Source of the DNA: Niebla homalea | Lineage: Eukaryota; Ascomycota; Lecanoromycetes; Lecanorales; Ramalinaceae | NCBI GenBank assembly: GCA_019925105.1 | Contig: JAHGAU010000014.1 | Coordinates: 1,178,001-1,242,000, forward strand | Length of the DNA stretch: 64,000 bases | Direction: 5' to 3' | Part shown: piece by piece, positions 38,601-51,940 of the stretch | Layout: each line of letters opens with the position of its first letter | Numbering within the stretch: the stretch's first letter is position 1 | Notes under the pieces: generated by a model | The model's database searches: none | What the model was told of the DNA's origin: nothing | Seen by the model: the letters and a program-made list of their open reading frames with translations, nothing else | Program-made: the position numbers and the translations under genes

Positions 38601-39400
38601 GATTACTAAATATATTTCTACCAGGTTTTCCCGAATAAAGATTAATAAAGAAGGTTCTTTTTAAAAATATTATTAAATACGCTTTATATTAAGTAATAAA
38701 AGGTTTCCGAGGTTTTAAAACTTAAGGTTATAATTAGTAACGGAATTTAAATACGACCTTTAACTTATAAAGGCTCCAATATTAAATTACGGGGATAAAG
38801 GTAAACTATAAATATTAATTTAAGTATATTTAACTCGTTTTCCTTAAATAATTTAAATATATAATTTTATACTTAATTACTTAATAAATATATAAGTAAG
38901 TTATTTAACTTTCTATATATAACGATTAAATTAAGTTAAATATAATCCTTAACTACTTATTTAAGTTTAATCTTATTTAAGAAAAGTTAAATAATTTAAT
39001 TATCGAAGTTAACATTATATATAGTTATATAATATACGTTGCCGTTATAACTTTATCGTCTTTATAAGTTAAGGCCGTAATTAAGTATATAAGTATATAC
39101 GTTAAAACCGCTTAAAGAAGATACTATATATAAGAAAAAAAAGACTTTACGTTATTCTTAATTATAATTAATTTTTAACTTTAAAGGGCAGAAATTATTA
39201 ATTATCCATTTATGCTTATATTTAAAAGATAAAAAACTTAATAACGATAAGGAGTTAAAACTTAAATCTTATTTAAAAAATTAAATTAAATTATTTAATA
39301 TATTATTAAGGATTATTACGCGTTTTATAAGTATTATTTCTTAACTTATAAAGTTTAAGTTGCGCTTTTTTATATGGTTTCTAAAAGTAATAATTATTAA
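35691..39400 (-). pseudogene. Eroded minus-strand coding-like region, unidentified
   Basis: Reading minus and passing through stops at former Gln/Trp codons, one frame stays protein-like over long stretches. Examples are 'YFFYNKDVKRKKS' near 36400-36450 and 'LTPTQYKAL' near 37350. About 37150-37330 contains 'FIFFQRNLRKLHIIKH'-like text, and near 37860 there is 'VYILTGLIR'. Together these suggest one or more large proteins (over 1000 residues). I do not recognise the family; it is not obviously an RT, integrase or helicase. CpA depletion shows it has been RIP-mutated, so related copies exist or existed elsewhere in the genome. Confidence 0.4.
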
Positions 39401-42400
39401 AGTTAAATTAACGTTATTTTTTTTATTATAATTACGCTTCCGCTTTTTAAATCCTATAAATAAAGGCTTTTTTATTTAATTAAACTTATAATAAGTTTTA
39501 TTATCGTCGAATATAAAGCAATATAATAAGTTATAATTTTAAATAATATATTCAGTAAGTTTTATATACTTTATTTTATATAATTTATAAATTTTATATC
39601 TGCTTAAAATATAGAATATTAAAATTATATAAGATTAACCTATAATACTTAATATAAACTATAGAAATTATTTTCTTTTATTAATCTCCCGGTAAATAAA
39701 ATTTAAATCTATTATATACGTAATAAATCCATATATATTGCTTTTTAATTATTAATTAACTTTTTATTTTTTATTTTATTAATATTTTATAATAGGTTAT
39801 TATAATATTCCTTAAACTTTATATCCTTTATATTATATTATTTTAAAAACTTAACCGATATAGTAGCTATTACGTTACGAAGTTAAAAAGCGATTTTATT
39901 AAGTTTTTTATTAAAAAGGCCTATAAAACTATTAAAATAAGGATAATTAAGTTTAATTAATATATAATATAAAATACTTATTATATCATAAAAATTTAAT
40001 TATAAGGCTATATTACGTATTATTATTAAGTATCTTAAATATTATAATTAATAAAAGAAATTTATTATTAAGCCCTTAAATAATATAAACTTATTTTTAT
40101 CTTTTAACGTAATAATCTATATTTATCTTATTTAAGCCCTTTTTTACCCCTTAAATTATTATAATAATTACTATAATTTAAGCGGGAATAAGTATTAATC
40201 TTAATACCTTATAAAATATTACGTTTACGTTTCTTTAAAACCTTTTTTAACTTTTTTAAAAACGTTTTATAATTATATTTATAAACTTTTTTAACGTAGT
40301 ATTAATTTATAACCCTAGATAACGGTTCCAATAATACGATATTAAGGATTTTTTAAAGAAGTTATATTATTTTTACCTTAACTTAAAGTACTTATAGTAT
40401 CCGGGAAAGGGATAAAATTATTTAAGTAAAGACTTTTTATTTATTTATAACGTTTTAACCGTTTAAGATAATATTAAAGTCTATTAAATAATTACCCTTA
40501 ATAAACCTTACGGTTAAATCCGGATTTCCAATAATTATTTATTTATAATATAATAAAATAATTAAAGTCAGCTTTATTTACTTTAGAATTTATTTAAATT
40601 AAAGGTTTTAAATTAATTATTAATAAAGATTTATACTTTCCTTTAAATTAATTTAATCTTTTAATATTTTAAGCCTTAAAAAAATATATAAGGAATTCCG
40701 AATAAAAAATATAAGGATATTATTTTTATTTTACCGGAAGCTCGGAAGTTTATAATATATATATTTATTATATTCTATTAAAACCGTATTATTAATATAC
40801 GTAAAATAACGATTTATTAATAAAAATAAATCTTAATAATTTATTTAACGTTAAGATTGAATAATAATTATAACGGGAGTTATTAAGCTATAATTAATAT
40901 ATACCGATATTAAATTCAATAATATTATACTATATAGTTATTTGGAAACCCGATTAATATATTTATTATTATATTAAGGCTTTATTTAATTATCTTTTTT
41001 ATATTTAACGATAATCGTCTTTTAAAAAGCTTTAATTAAAATAATACGTTTTATATTTCTTCCGGAATAAAATATTTAAATTAACGTAAATATAAAATAC
41101 CTAAGAAATTAATATATAAATATACGTTTTATATTATTATATATTCTATACTGAATTTATACTATAAACGTATTACTTTATTACCGGAAAATTAAAAAAG
41201 CTTTAAAATAATAAAATTATTTATTCTTCCAATTCTTTTATTATCTTAAAGGGGATATCTTTATAGAATAACCGGAATTAATCTTTACGATCTTATTTAA
41301 AAATTTTAAGGACGGAAGGGGTATCGTAATTATTATAATATTTTAAATAAAAATATAAAAGGTTTTCCATGAACTCTTAAAGAACGTAAGTAATTAAACG
41401 TTAAATATTATTAATAAATATATTAATAAAAATATAAATATATTACTTTAATATCCCAATATAAATATACTTTTTATAACTCTTTTATATATATTAAGTT
41501 ATAATATAATATAATAATAACGATATTTACTTAAGAAGGTTTAAATTTATTATATTCCGCCGAATAAATAATATTTTTCGGGATTATTAATCTTAAAAGG
41601 TATCGTTTTATATTGAAATCTTCCGGTAATAATTATACGGAAAATATAAATTAATTTTAATCGGAAAAGTTAAAAAATAATTTTCCGTACGGATTTAAGA
41701 ATAATTTATTAATCTTAAAGATAATAACTATATTTATAATATATAATAAAGTACTTTCAATTTATTAAATATATAATTAAAATATATATAATCCGTTAAG
41801 ATATATAAAACGGTTAAGTATCTTATAATATATAGTTAAGAAAGCTATTATAACTTCTTAAAGTAATTTTAATAATTAATTAATAAATTAATAACCTATC
41901 GAATAAAAAAAAACATAAAATATATAAACTTAAATATATCAATTCAGGACATCTCGGGGATATTACTTGGGGACATCGCTTCGGGATATTACTTGGGCGT
42001 ATTACTTGGGCGTATTACTTAGGCGCATTACTTAAACGTATTACTTGGACGTATTACTTGGACGTATCACTTGGACGTATCACTTGGACGTATTATTTAG
42101 ACGTATCTAATAATTATTAATAGGGATTAAAATTTAAGCTAGAGATAAGTTTTACCCAGCTTTATATTTCTTTTTATTATTTAAGAAATTTAATATGCTA
42201 TCTTTATTAATTTATTCGTTATTTTAAGGTTATTAATTATTATTCTTATCTTTACGTTTAAAGGCGAATAATAATAGATACTTTAATATTAATTTTTAAT
42301 TTATCGGTTAAAGTCTATACCTCTTTATAATTAGATAAGACCGTAAATAATAACACTTTTATATTCCTTTTAATAAGTTAAATAATAATCTAATTTAAAG

Positions 42401-43216
42401 GTTATTATAATATTTTAAGCTTTTAAAGATAACGTAAAAACGTTAATTAAATCTTTTAAAAAAATAAAAGCTCCTTTTTAATAATATTTAATTAAATTAT
42501 TTAAAATATTTATGTTTAACTCCGGATATTCTATAATTTATAAAAGCTTTATAACGGTAAAATTATATTTTAATTTAAGATCCTAATCCTTATATAATTT
42601 AAAGCCTCGTATAATTAAGTAAATCAATAAACCGACCGTAAATTATTCTATATAAGGATTATATTATTTAAAAGTTCTTTCTTTATTATTAGTTTCCGGG
42701 TTTTATAATTAAGTTTATAATAAATAAAATCCTTTTAATTCCGTCCTAATTTATATTAAATCCTTAAAGTTAATAAGTTTTAAGTAATTATATTTATTAA
42801 GGATAAAATTCTATAATATTATATTGTTATATATATATTTAATAAACTTTAATTATATTATTATTATTAATATCTCCATTATTTATCGCTTTATAAGTAT
42901 AATTAATTTTAATTTTAAAATATTAATAATTTAATAATTATTTCAGATTTAAAAGCTTATTATTTATTATTTTAAAGTTTTGTTAATAAAGAAAAGAAGG
43001 AAAATAATTTAAAATATATAAAGAAATATTTAAATAATATTTAGGTATAGTATATAATATATAAAAATATTAAATATTTTGATTTTATTTAGAAATCTTT
43101 TATTATTCTTACTTTATAATATTTTAACCGTAATTTAATTATTAACTTTATAAATTTAATTAAGGTTTTTAAAGGATAAAAATATTATAATTATAATATA
43201 ATAATTAAGGATAAAT
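39401..43216 (-). other. AT-rich, RIP-mutated region, unidentified; host sequence of LINE-2 on its left
   Basis: No domain was recognised. Short protein-like minus-strand runs occur (for example around 40300-40560, 'NYWKSGFNRKV'), so it may continue the region on its left, but frames change often. It contains the 13-bp minisatellite at 41947-42106. It is contiguous with 49062 onward across LINE-2. Confidence 0.35.
41947..42106. repeat. 13-bp minisatellite, GC-richer, about 11 units
   Basis: Unit gacgtattacttg with variants (ggcgtattacttg, gacgtatcacttg). The first three units carry inserted 'ggacatctcggg'-type sequence, giving longer periods of about 26 bp. It is surrounded by strongly A/T-converted DNA but keeps several CpA and GG runs. 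Thirteen bases is not a multiple of three, so it does not encode a simple repeat. There are no unique spacers, so it is not a CRISPR array. Confidence 0.9.
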
Positions 43217-43229
43217 AATAAAATTATTT
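43217..43229. repeat. LINE-2 target-site duplication, left copy
   Basis: aataaaattattt, identical to 49049-49061. Confidence 0.85.
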
Positions 43230-43419
43230 GATTGATTGATTGATTTATACTACGGGTCTAGCTAAGCTAATTCCGGCGTTCCTTAATACGCGGCCCTTTA
43301 ACCTTACTGGTAACCGCAAAAACCTGATACTTATAACGTTAAAGCAAAAACCGGCGTTTATTAGGCTTCCACCCTTTATCCCCTGGGGTAAAGGATGTTA
43401 ACGGCCGTCTAAAGAATAG

Positions 43420-46400
43420 TAATCTATTTATATACTTCTTATATTTTAACTCCCTTAAGAAAATCCGTAATATTATAACTATATCCTTATAGGGGCTATC
43501 CTTAAGTTTATTATTTTTCTGCTTTTTTATATATTTATATTGCCTTAACCTTATATAATACCTTTAAATATTTTTATTAATATTTACGCGTTTATTATAT
43601 ACCTTTCTTATATTATTATTGCCGTTAACTTTTTTAAAGACTTTTAATAAGCGTTTATTATTATATTTTTATAACTATAAAAGATACTTTCCGGTTTATA
43701 TAATTAATATAACCGGTTTCCGCTCCTTTTTTTCTTCCTTAACCGGTAACGGGCCTTTTTTATAAGGTTTTTAATAATTTTATTTATTTTTATAACGAAA
43801 TTAAACTATAATAATAATCCGATAAATATTATAAACTTAACGGCTACCCGGATACTTCGTTTCGTAAATAATATTTAACGGTAATTATAAGTATTAACTT
43901 TTATAATAAGTTTTAACTTAATTTCCGTAAATAAAAAATAAAAAATAAAGACATATACGGTATTTTACTTTTTTTATCCACACTTATATCCGGCGTTTAT
44001 CCAACCCCCGGTATATATAATAAATAGGAAGTAAATTAATCCGTTTTTACCCGTCCGGAATTAAATTATTAATACGTTATTACCTTTCCTTATAATATTA
44101 TAACGGCGGAGATACTTATTAATAATCTTTTTATCGTTAAAAGCTGGGTAATAATAACTTTAAGGTATAAAGTCTTTATACCTCCGTTAGTACTTAATTT
44201 ACTTTATCGTAACCTATAAGGTAATTATTATAGCCTTTACTTTTTAAATCTTTTTAATCTCGGTCTCTTTTACGTTTAACGGGAGTTTATACTCACTTAA
44301 GTTAGCTTCTAGGATATTAATAAGGTTAATTTCTTTCTTAATTTATTCCTATTTTATCTTAATAAAAAAGGAGATAAGTATCTTTAATTTACTCCTTTTG
44401 GCTTTAAGCTTATTAAGATTCTGGCGGATCCGTCCGTTTTTTATTATTATAATTAAATATATATATCTTTTTAATTTTACTTAAATAATTATTTAATTTA
44501 ATGAGATTTTAATTAACGGTATAAAGACCTTAAACTTTAATACCGGGATTAAGGTTATTTTATAAGTACCGTTAATTATTCTTAAATACCGATTTTAGAC
44601 TTTCTATAATATTTAAATAAGCTCTTTCCTATATCCCGGAATACTTTTAAGTATATATTAAATGGCCGTAGTATATATTATAGCTAGCTTTATTATAGCC
44701 TGGTAAATAATCCAAGTTTTTTATAACGTAACTCCCTATATTAATACGGCGAAATAAATAAGGCCCCTTTCTTATAAAATTATTTTCTTTTAAACCTTTC
44801 TTATATAATCCTTTTAATTAAGTTTTTTATTTATTTAAAGGTTAAGGACTTTAATATTGATATCCGGCTTTACTGTAATTTTATTTAAATTTATTATAAT
44901 TATTATATTATATAGCCTCGGGCTTTTAATTATATAAATAAGTTCGTACTTATATAATATAAATTAAGCCTTATAAATTCTTACTTACCGAAGATAGACT
45001 TTATAAGTTTATTTTAATTCCAGATAATTTATCCATATAAAGGTATTATAAGTTAAAAGGTAAACGTTATTAATAAAGTTTTTAACTTAAACCTTTTATT
45101 TTAACTTAATGAATTCCTTAATTAAAAAACCGTTAAAGAATAAAAATAATATAGGAGAAATAAATAATCTTTAAGGAATCCCCGTTATAGCGGGCTTTAT
45201 TAAACTTATCTTTTATCCTAGGTTAATCGATATAGCTTAATTACTTAAAAAACTTTTCGTTTATTTAATTAAGAAAAATAATATCCTTTTTTTTTTTAAG
45301 TTATATAGTAACCTTTAATAATTTATTTTATCGAAGATACCTATAATATCAAGAAAAAGAAAACTTATAATATATTTCTTCCTGTAACCTTATATTATAT
45401 ATATACCGTCGATTAATCCTTTAAGGGCTATTTTTATTAATTTATTTCTTTTTACTCTTATTTATTAATTAAGAAGAAGTCCGTAATTCTTTATATAATC
45501 GTTAAGGATCTTTATTATTATTATCTTTAAGGCTTTTTTTAATATATATAAAAGTATAATAAGTTTATAAAATTTTATTTTAAAGTAATCCGGCTTAATA
45601 AATTTCTTAAGGATAATCGTCTTTATCTCCTTAAACTTACGTAAATAATAACCAACGTTAAAATATACTTAAAAAAGGTAAGTAAAGATTTTTTTAAATA
45701 ATAAAATTATTATTATTAAAAATCTATTAAGAATCCTATTTGGTCCCGGAGCTTTATCCTTCTTTAATTTATTAATTGCTTTAATTATTATATTTTATAT
45801 TATTATTTTATTTATTAATACGGGGTTAAAATATATAATATTATCGATATCGTTTAAATTAACTTCTAACGGAAAGGGGAAAAATACTCCTTTAAGGGCC
45901 TTAATCTTCCCGTTAAAGGTATTAATTAATATATTATTGGATCTTTTAAGGAACGGGAATTTAAGGATAAACTTTAGTTTCTTATTCTATTCTTTATTAT
46001 ATTTCGTTAACTTTTAAATACTATAAGGTAAGATTATTAAGTTATATATTATAAACTGAAAGTATATTTACTTAACTTTCTTAATAGTTTTCTTTTTTTC
46101 CTTTTAAATAACCCTTAATTAATTAAATATTTCTTAGTTTTTATATTTAAAAGTTTATTTAATTAACCTTTTTACTTTTATAATCGCGGTTATATATTTT
46201 TTATTCCAATAAATTTTAACTTTTTAAAAGGGTTTTATTATTAAGATAATCTTATTGATTACCTCGTTTAATACCTTTATTACTCACTTTATAAAAAGGT
46301 TAATTTAATCTTTATTATTTAATTAAAGAAGGTCCATAAATTATATTATTATCTTTTCCGTTTTCATATAAATTTTTACTTTTTTAACCGTTTTTTACGC

Positions 46401-47180
46401 CCTTTTTATTAGTAGTAATAAGGTTATATTAACGGTCTAGTTTAAAGTTATTTATATCGGTATATAATCCGAGCCATATTTTAAGTTTTCTCGTAACTTA
46501 TATATTACGACCGCGCCGGCAATTTTTTCCGTATTAAAGGCTAGATTAATCATTATTTTAAATTTATAACTCTCTTACGTAATAATCCCTTATAATATTA
46601 ATAATAAGAAGTTAACTTAAGTAATAACTATTAATAGGTTATCCGATTTAACGTAATTTATCGTACGCCCTTTTTCATTTTATATATAATAATATAAGTT
46701 AAAGTTTTTAAGCAATATATACTTACTTAAAGTAATTAAAACCTTTTTAAGTAATAATATTATAAAAGGTTTTTCCTTATTAACCGGCGGCGGATTATAC
46801 GCGTTATAAATATTAAGGTTGCCTTTTAAGTCCCTTTCCTTTATAATATAGAATATATAAAGGTTTCTATTATAATAAGTAATATCTTAGTTATTTACGT
46901 TAAGCCGCTTATTTATAAAAAAGTATATTCTGGTTATCTTATTCCCCTTAAAGGCTAAATAAAACTCCTTTTTTAGGTTAATAAATAAATATATATATAG
47001 GCTATATAATAGTTCTTATATTATTATAATATTGACGTCTTCGACTTTTTTAAATTTAAATATCGGTATTATTATTTTAATTCTTTTATTACGGACGTTA
47101 TATTATATTATTCTTAAAAACGTTAATATATTATTTATTAATCTTTATAAAGACTTTTTTTTCTATACCCGCTTAGGTTA
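43420..47180 (-). pseudogene. LINE-2 ORF2: APE endonuclease, RT, C-terminal region (RIP pseudogene)
   Basis: On minus the RT fingers motif K-D-K-A-P-G-P is readable at about 45738-45765, the FVDD box is decayed at about 45067-45085, and the endonuclease start lies near 47.1 kb, all at the same offsets from ORF1 as in LINE-3. Same role as in LINE-1. The plus-strand open frame at 47032-47217 is antisense to its N-terminus. Confidence 0.85.
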
Positions 47181-49020
47181 TGGACCTTTTATTAAAGCCG
47201 AGCGTTTTCTGGTCTAGTATTTTCTTAGCCACTATTAAAGACGTAAAACGGCCGGCCCTTAAAGTCGGGATCGTAAGGAGTTTTCTCTTTTTTACCGTTA
47301 TTTACCCCTTATTATCCGGTTAATTAAGTTCGCGTCTTAAGGCTACTTTTAATTAATTTATTAAATTAATTTTATACGTATTATACCGTTAGATTTTCAC
47401 GGCTATCCGGGTTTCCTTATATTTAATCTCCCTGGCCCTTATTATACACTTAAAATCCCATACTGGGTATCCTTCCTTACCGTATATAACGTATTTAAGC
47501 GTACCCTTTATAAGCTTTTTAATTATTAGCTTTATATACTTATGGGTATTATAACCCTTAACGTAAACCGTATATTTTATAATATTAAAATATTTTATAA
47601 TAATATATTTATAGCTTTAATACTTAAAATACTAGTAAATATTAGCCGCCTTATTTTATAATTAAGTTATTTTAAGAAATCCCCCTTTAATAATCCCTTT
47701 ATTTAGGACGTTATTATATATTTTAATTAACGTTACACTTAATATAACGGTAAAGTATTTCTTTATACGTCTTAAGGAGTTAGGTCTTTTTACCACCGGC
47801 GGAAGCCTATAGTTAACGATTTTAAACCTTAAGTAAAGAACCGTATTCTCTTTTTTTATACTCCTTAACGTAATTTCTCTTTCGGTTTCTTTGAAACGTA
47901 AAAGGTATATCCTATTTATTACGACGGTAAACGATTACCTTAAAACCTTAACCGATTTATATTTTCCCTTATTAACTTAAGTTTTAAATTTCTTTAAACT
48001 TTCTTTCGTTTTTAAAGACGTTATATTAAGGAAGATATCCTTACTTTATAGCTTACGTACCGTAATAATCTGTTTTATTAATGGTTTTATTATTATTTTA
48101 AAAGCCTTTATTAACTATAACGGGTTTACCTTTACCACCGCGTTCCTTTCCTTATTATTAAATAAACGGACCGTTATTGTCCTCGTTTTCCTTAACGCGG
48201 CCGCCCTTTCCTCCGTTATCCCTTTATTCTCTACCGCGGGTACCTTTTTTATTACCCTCGTCGCTTAACTCTTTTTTATTTAAGGGGCCGCCGCCTTTAT
48301 ACCCTTGCCTCGTATATTTAGCCTTAAACCGCCGTCTTTACCCCTTATTAACGTTTTTATTACCGCCCCTTAAAAGCCTTATAATCGCTCTGTTTCCCTT
48401 AGCTTTATCCCTGCTTTTATATAGAAGTCCCTTACGCTTTTTAACCCAATCTGTAATATCGGCCAGGTCTCTAGCGTAATATCCTTTTACTTTACCGTAA
48501 GGAGTCCTTTTAAGGCCTTTACCGCCTCCCCTGCCGCCTTTTCGCCCTTATTTACCGGGCGATGCTCCGTTTCCGCCCCTTATTTTTGGTCCCTTAAGGT
48601 CCTATCCTCCTTATTAACCTTATTTCCCCTTTATATACCCTTAATAATATTTTCGCCGCGGTCTTTCCGCCCTTTCCCCCCGCCTATACCCCTCGCCGTT
48701 AATACCGTACCGGCCTTCCCACCCCCTTATTTATTTATTACCTCCGTTTTATTATTACGCGTTTTATACGTTTCGATACGCGTATTTTATTAACCTTAAT
48801 TTCTTTGTTTATTTTAAGCGTTATCCGGCTTATTATTATTATATTGCCCGTATACGTTATCGTTATTTCTATTAATATAGGTTACTTACCCGTTTACCAC
48901 CTTATTCTCAACCGTTACGCCACTTCCACTTATCGTACTTAATATACCTCTTTTACTGTTACCAGAGCTATGCGTATACGTATCGTTTTGGACCTCTGGG
49001 GTCCCTTTGTTCATCGCCAT
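47181..49020 (-). pseudogene. LINE-2 ORF1 (gag-like), ATG retained
   Basis: Starts M-A-M-N-K-G-T-P-E-V-Q-N-D on minus at 49020. The first roughly 70 bp are un-mutated; stops follow. Zinc knuckles are expected at about 47501-47636. GC is somewhat higher than in the rest of the LINE (47.8-49.0 kb is pyrimidine-rich on plus). The plus-strand frame at 48177-48479, rich in Leu/Ser/Pro, is its antisense shadow. Confidence 0.8.
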
Positions 49021-49048
49021 CTCCAACCGTTAATTTAAAGGTAATATC

Positions 49049-49061
49049 AATAAAATTATTT
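49049..49061. repeat. LINE-2 target-site duplication, right copy
   Basis: aataaaattattt, identical to 43217-43229. Confidence 0.85.
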
Positions 49062-50680
49062 ATTAACGTCTTTAAACGTTATAAAGCATCTTAAAATTAT
49101 AATAGCGGGCCTTAAACTTAATATACTTAAATTAATAATTATAATTAATAATAAATATATTATTTATTTAATAAAATATTTTACGTTTTTATTTACTTAC
49201 CTTATATATTTTAAATCTAAGTTTAATTAATGATATAATCTTTATAAAACTTTTATTTTATAATATACTTTAAATACTCCGTCTTTTAAGTAATTCCGTA
49301 TCCGTTATAACCGTTAAAAAAAATAACGGAAAGTAAAACGTCCGTAAATTTATAACCGTATATAAAGTAAATCCGTAAAATAAGTACTTTATATATAGTT
49401 TTTTAATATTTATATTAATATAATAATATTTAAAAACGTAAGATAATATAATTTACTTTATTAATATAATTAATCGTCTTCCGGCTATATTTTAAAAGTA
49501 AGGATAATAAATTAAAAGAATAAATAAACTTTATTAAAATATTATTAAAAGTATTAAGTTTTCCGTAAATATACCCAATTTATATCCAATAATAAAGGAA
49601 TTTTCTTATAAGTATTAAAGATTATATTATTATATCTTTTTCCCGTTATAGAAATTATTAATTATAATTATTAAGATTAATAAGAATTTTACCGTAAAGG
49701 ATAGGATTTCTTTAATTACTTAAACTTAAAGGTACCGATATATAAAAGTAAATAATATATAAGTTAATTCTTAGTATTATCGGTAAAGCGTTTTTACTAT
49801 ATGGTCCTTTTAAAATATTTATTATACCTTTTAAATATAATATTTATTTTTAAATCCGTTATATAATTATTTATTTATTTAATTAACCTGAATATTTATT
49901 TAATAATATAAGTTTAATAAACCGTAAATACGGCCATAATAATATCGCTATATTAGTTTAAAAAGGTATTTGGTTTACGTATTTCTATATGTTTTATATT
50001 AATTAATAATTATAAATCTTTAATAGTTATACTTATAATTAATTAATTTATAATTATATATAATAACTTATAACGTTTACTTAAACCGCTTATTATATAT
50101 AACTTAATTATCTTACGGGAACCTTATAAGTAATAATAGATTAATTTTAATCTATTAAGAAATATATAGTATAATATTAAGTTAAAATATTAATCTTTTT
50201 AAAAGAAAATTAATACTATCGGTAAATATATATAGAATATAACGAATAAAACAATAATATTTCCGCGGATTCTTATAGTACTTTAAAATTAAATATAACG
50301 GAAGTCGAAAAAATCTATTCTATTATATCCTTTTTTCTACTTAATAAAATAAATAGGATAAAGAAAAATAAAATAACTTCTAAAATTAAATATATATATT
50401 AATTAAAAAGTCTAAGGATAAATACGGTTTAAGAATCGGTTAATAATATAATTACTTATATATTTATTATATTAAGCCGAAAATCTATAATATATATATA
50501 AAGGATTATATCTTTATATAAAGATTAATAATTATTGCTTTTTTTCACTATATATATAATATACCCCGTATATCGGTACCGTTAAAAGAAGCTAATTAAT
50601 AATTAAATTATAATTATTATAATAATTTTTATTAATATAAATTAATTTTAATTTAATTTAATTTAACCGCTTACTATTAT
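49062..50680. other. RIP-mutated region between the two LINEs, left part; unidentified
   Basis: The minus strand gives a short protein-like run near 49250-49390 ('TVITDTELLKRRSI'-type), contiguous across LINE-2 with 43216. Otherwise no domain, RNA gene or repeat was recognised. Confidence 0.35.
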
Positions 50681-51910
50681 AAGATACCGTTAACTTAAAA
50701 CGGATTAAAAATAAATAAATAATTACTATAATTGAATCCGGGTATTACCGATTTTTTATTAAAGAATTTTAGCGTAAAAAGTTAATAAATCTTAAGGAAA
50801 TAAACTTTAAATTCTTAACTTAATTCGCTTAAAAGTTAAAGGGCGATCGTTAAGGCTATTTTATAGAAATTTAAATAAATTTTTAAAAACGTTAAAAATT
50901 AATTTAACGTTATATTTACTATATAAATTCGGGTATATCCTATTAAGACTTTTAACGTTATATTTTTAAGCTATTAATTTATATTATAAGTATTTTTATA
51001 ATTATTAATAATTATATAAAAATTTATTAACTTAACGTAATAATAATAGTAATATTAATTATAAAGTTATAAAATATAGGTTAATTTTTAAAGTTTATAT
51101 TTTATATTTAAGCTTATAATTTTTTAAAGAAATATCCTTAAGGTATTAAGAAATAATAAGCTCCGTATAAAAGTTTACGATAATCTTATAAATAGTTTAT
51201 ATTTATTTTTCGTAATAAAAAAAAGTAAATACCGCCTTTCCGTTCATTAAATATTATTAATAATAATAATAAAGTACCTTAAAAATAAAAGCGAAAATAA
51301 AAGAAATAAGAAATTGGAAGCTTTTCCCTTTTTATTTAATTTACTTTAAAGTATACGTAAAATAAATCTTTAAGCTAATAAGCTAAAAAGGAATATATTA
51401 AAGAAATTAAGAGTCTTAAGGTATATAACTTTAACCCGTTTAAGTATTAAGTTCAGACTAAAAGGTAGCTTAAGAAATACTTCGAATAAAATAAAGATCT
51501 TAAAAGGGGCAGGTAAATATACGAATTTACTATTTACGTTATTTATTTACGAAAAAAAGTCCTTATTTTCCCTTTACCGTAAAAGTTCGCAATATAACCT
51601 TTAAATAGTTAACGATTAACTCCCTTAAGAAATTAAAAGCGCCCAATATAAGGACCCGGAATATAAAAATATATTAAAGAAATAGGGTAATTATATACGT
51701 AAATCCCACTTAAATATTATAAATAATAATAAAATTTTATACTATAGCTTATTCCGACCGGAGTAAATTATTCTTTAAGATATTTTATTCCATAATAATT
51801 TTTTTAAAGAAACTTAATATAATTTTTAAATTAAAAATAAAATAATAATTATTTAAAATATTAACTTATTAATTATTTTTTCCGCTTAAACGCTTATAAA
51901 ATATAATATT
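50681..51910 (+). pseudogene. Eroded plus-strand coding-like region, unidentified
   Basis: The plus frame is protein-like from about 50700 to 51800: 'NWKLFPFYLIYFKVYVK.IFKLIS' near 51310-51390, 'LFTKKSPYFPFTVKVRNITFK' near 51535-51605, and 'SLKKLKAPNIRTRNIKIY.RN' near 51615-51680. Stops sit where Gln/Trp would be. I do not recognise the family. Since it is plus-strand and runs up to the LINE-3 insertion, it may be the upstream part of the gene whose DUF7924-like end appears at 57.8 kb. Confidence 0.4.
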
Positions 51911-51923
51911 ATATATCTTAAAA
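51911..51923. repeat. LINE-3 target-site duplication, left copy
   Basis: atatatcttaaaa, identical to 57736-57748; the first two bases overlap the tail on the right side, so 11-13 bp. Confidence 0.8.
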
Positions 51924-51940
51924 GAAAAATCCTGAGGAAG

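Larger units (their letters stand above)
43230..49048 (-). mobile_element. LINE-2: full-length Tad1-like non-LTR retrotransposon
   Basis: A 5.8-kb minus-strand copy with a (TTGA)n tail at 43228-43244, the ORF1 ATG at 49020-49018, a 28-bp 5' leader, and a 13-bp target duplication. Its leader starts gatattacctttaaa, similar to LINE-1 (gataataacctttaaa), which helps fix the 5' end. Both termini are lightly mutated (43230-43410 and 48950-49048) and the body is heavily mutated. Confidence 0.92.

Noticed and set aside
35691..39400. Helitron or RecQ-helicase (telomere-linked) gene
   Set aside because: I looked for Walker A, DEAH-type and Rep two-tyrosine motifs in the protein-like minus frame and saw none.
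41947..42106. CRISPR-like array
   Set aside because: Units are 13 bp in direct tandem with no unique spacers and the genome is eukaryotic; it is a minisatellite.
47032..48479. Plus-strand open frames at 47032-47217 and 48177-48479
   Set aside because: Antisense to LINE-2 ORF2/ORF1.
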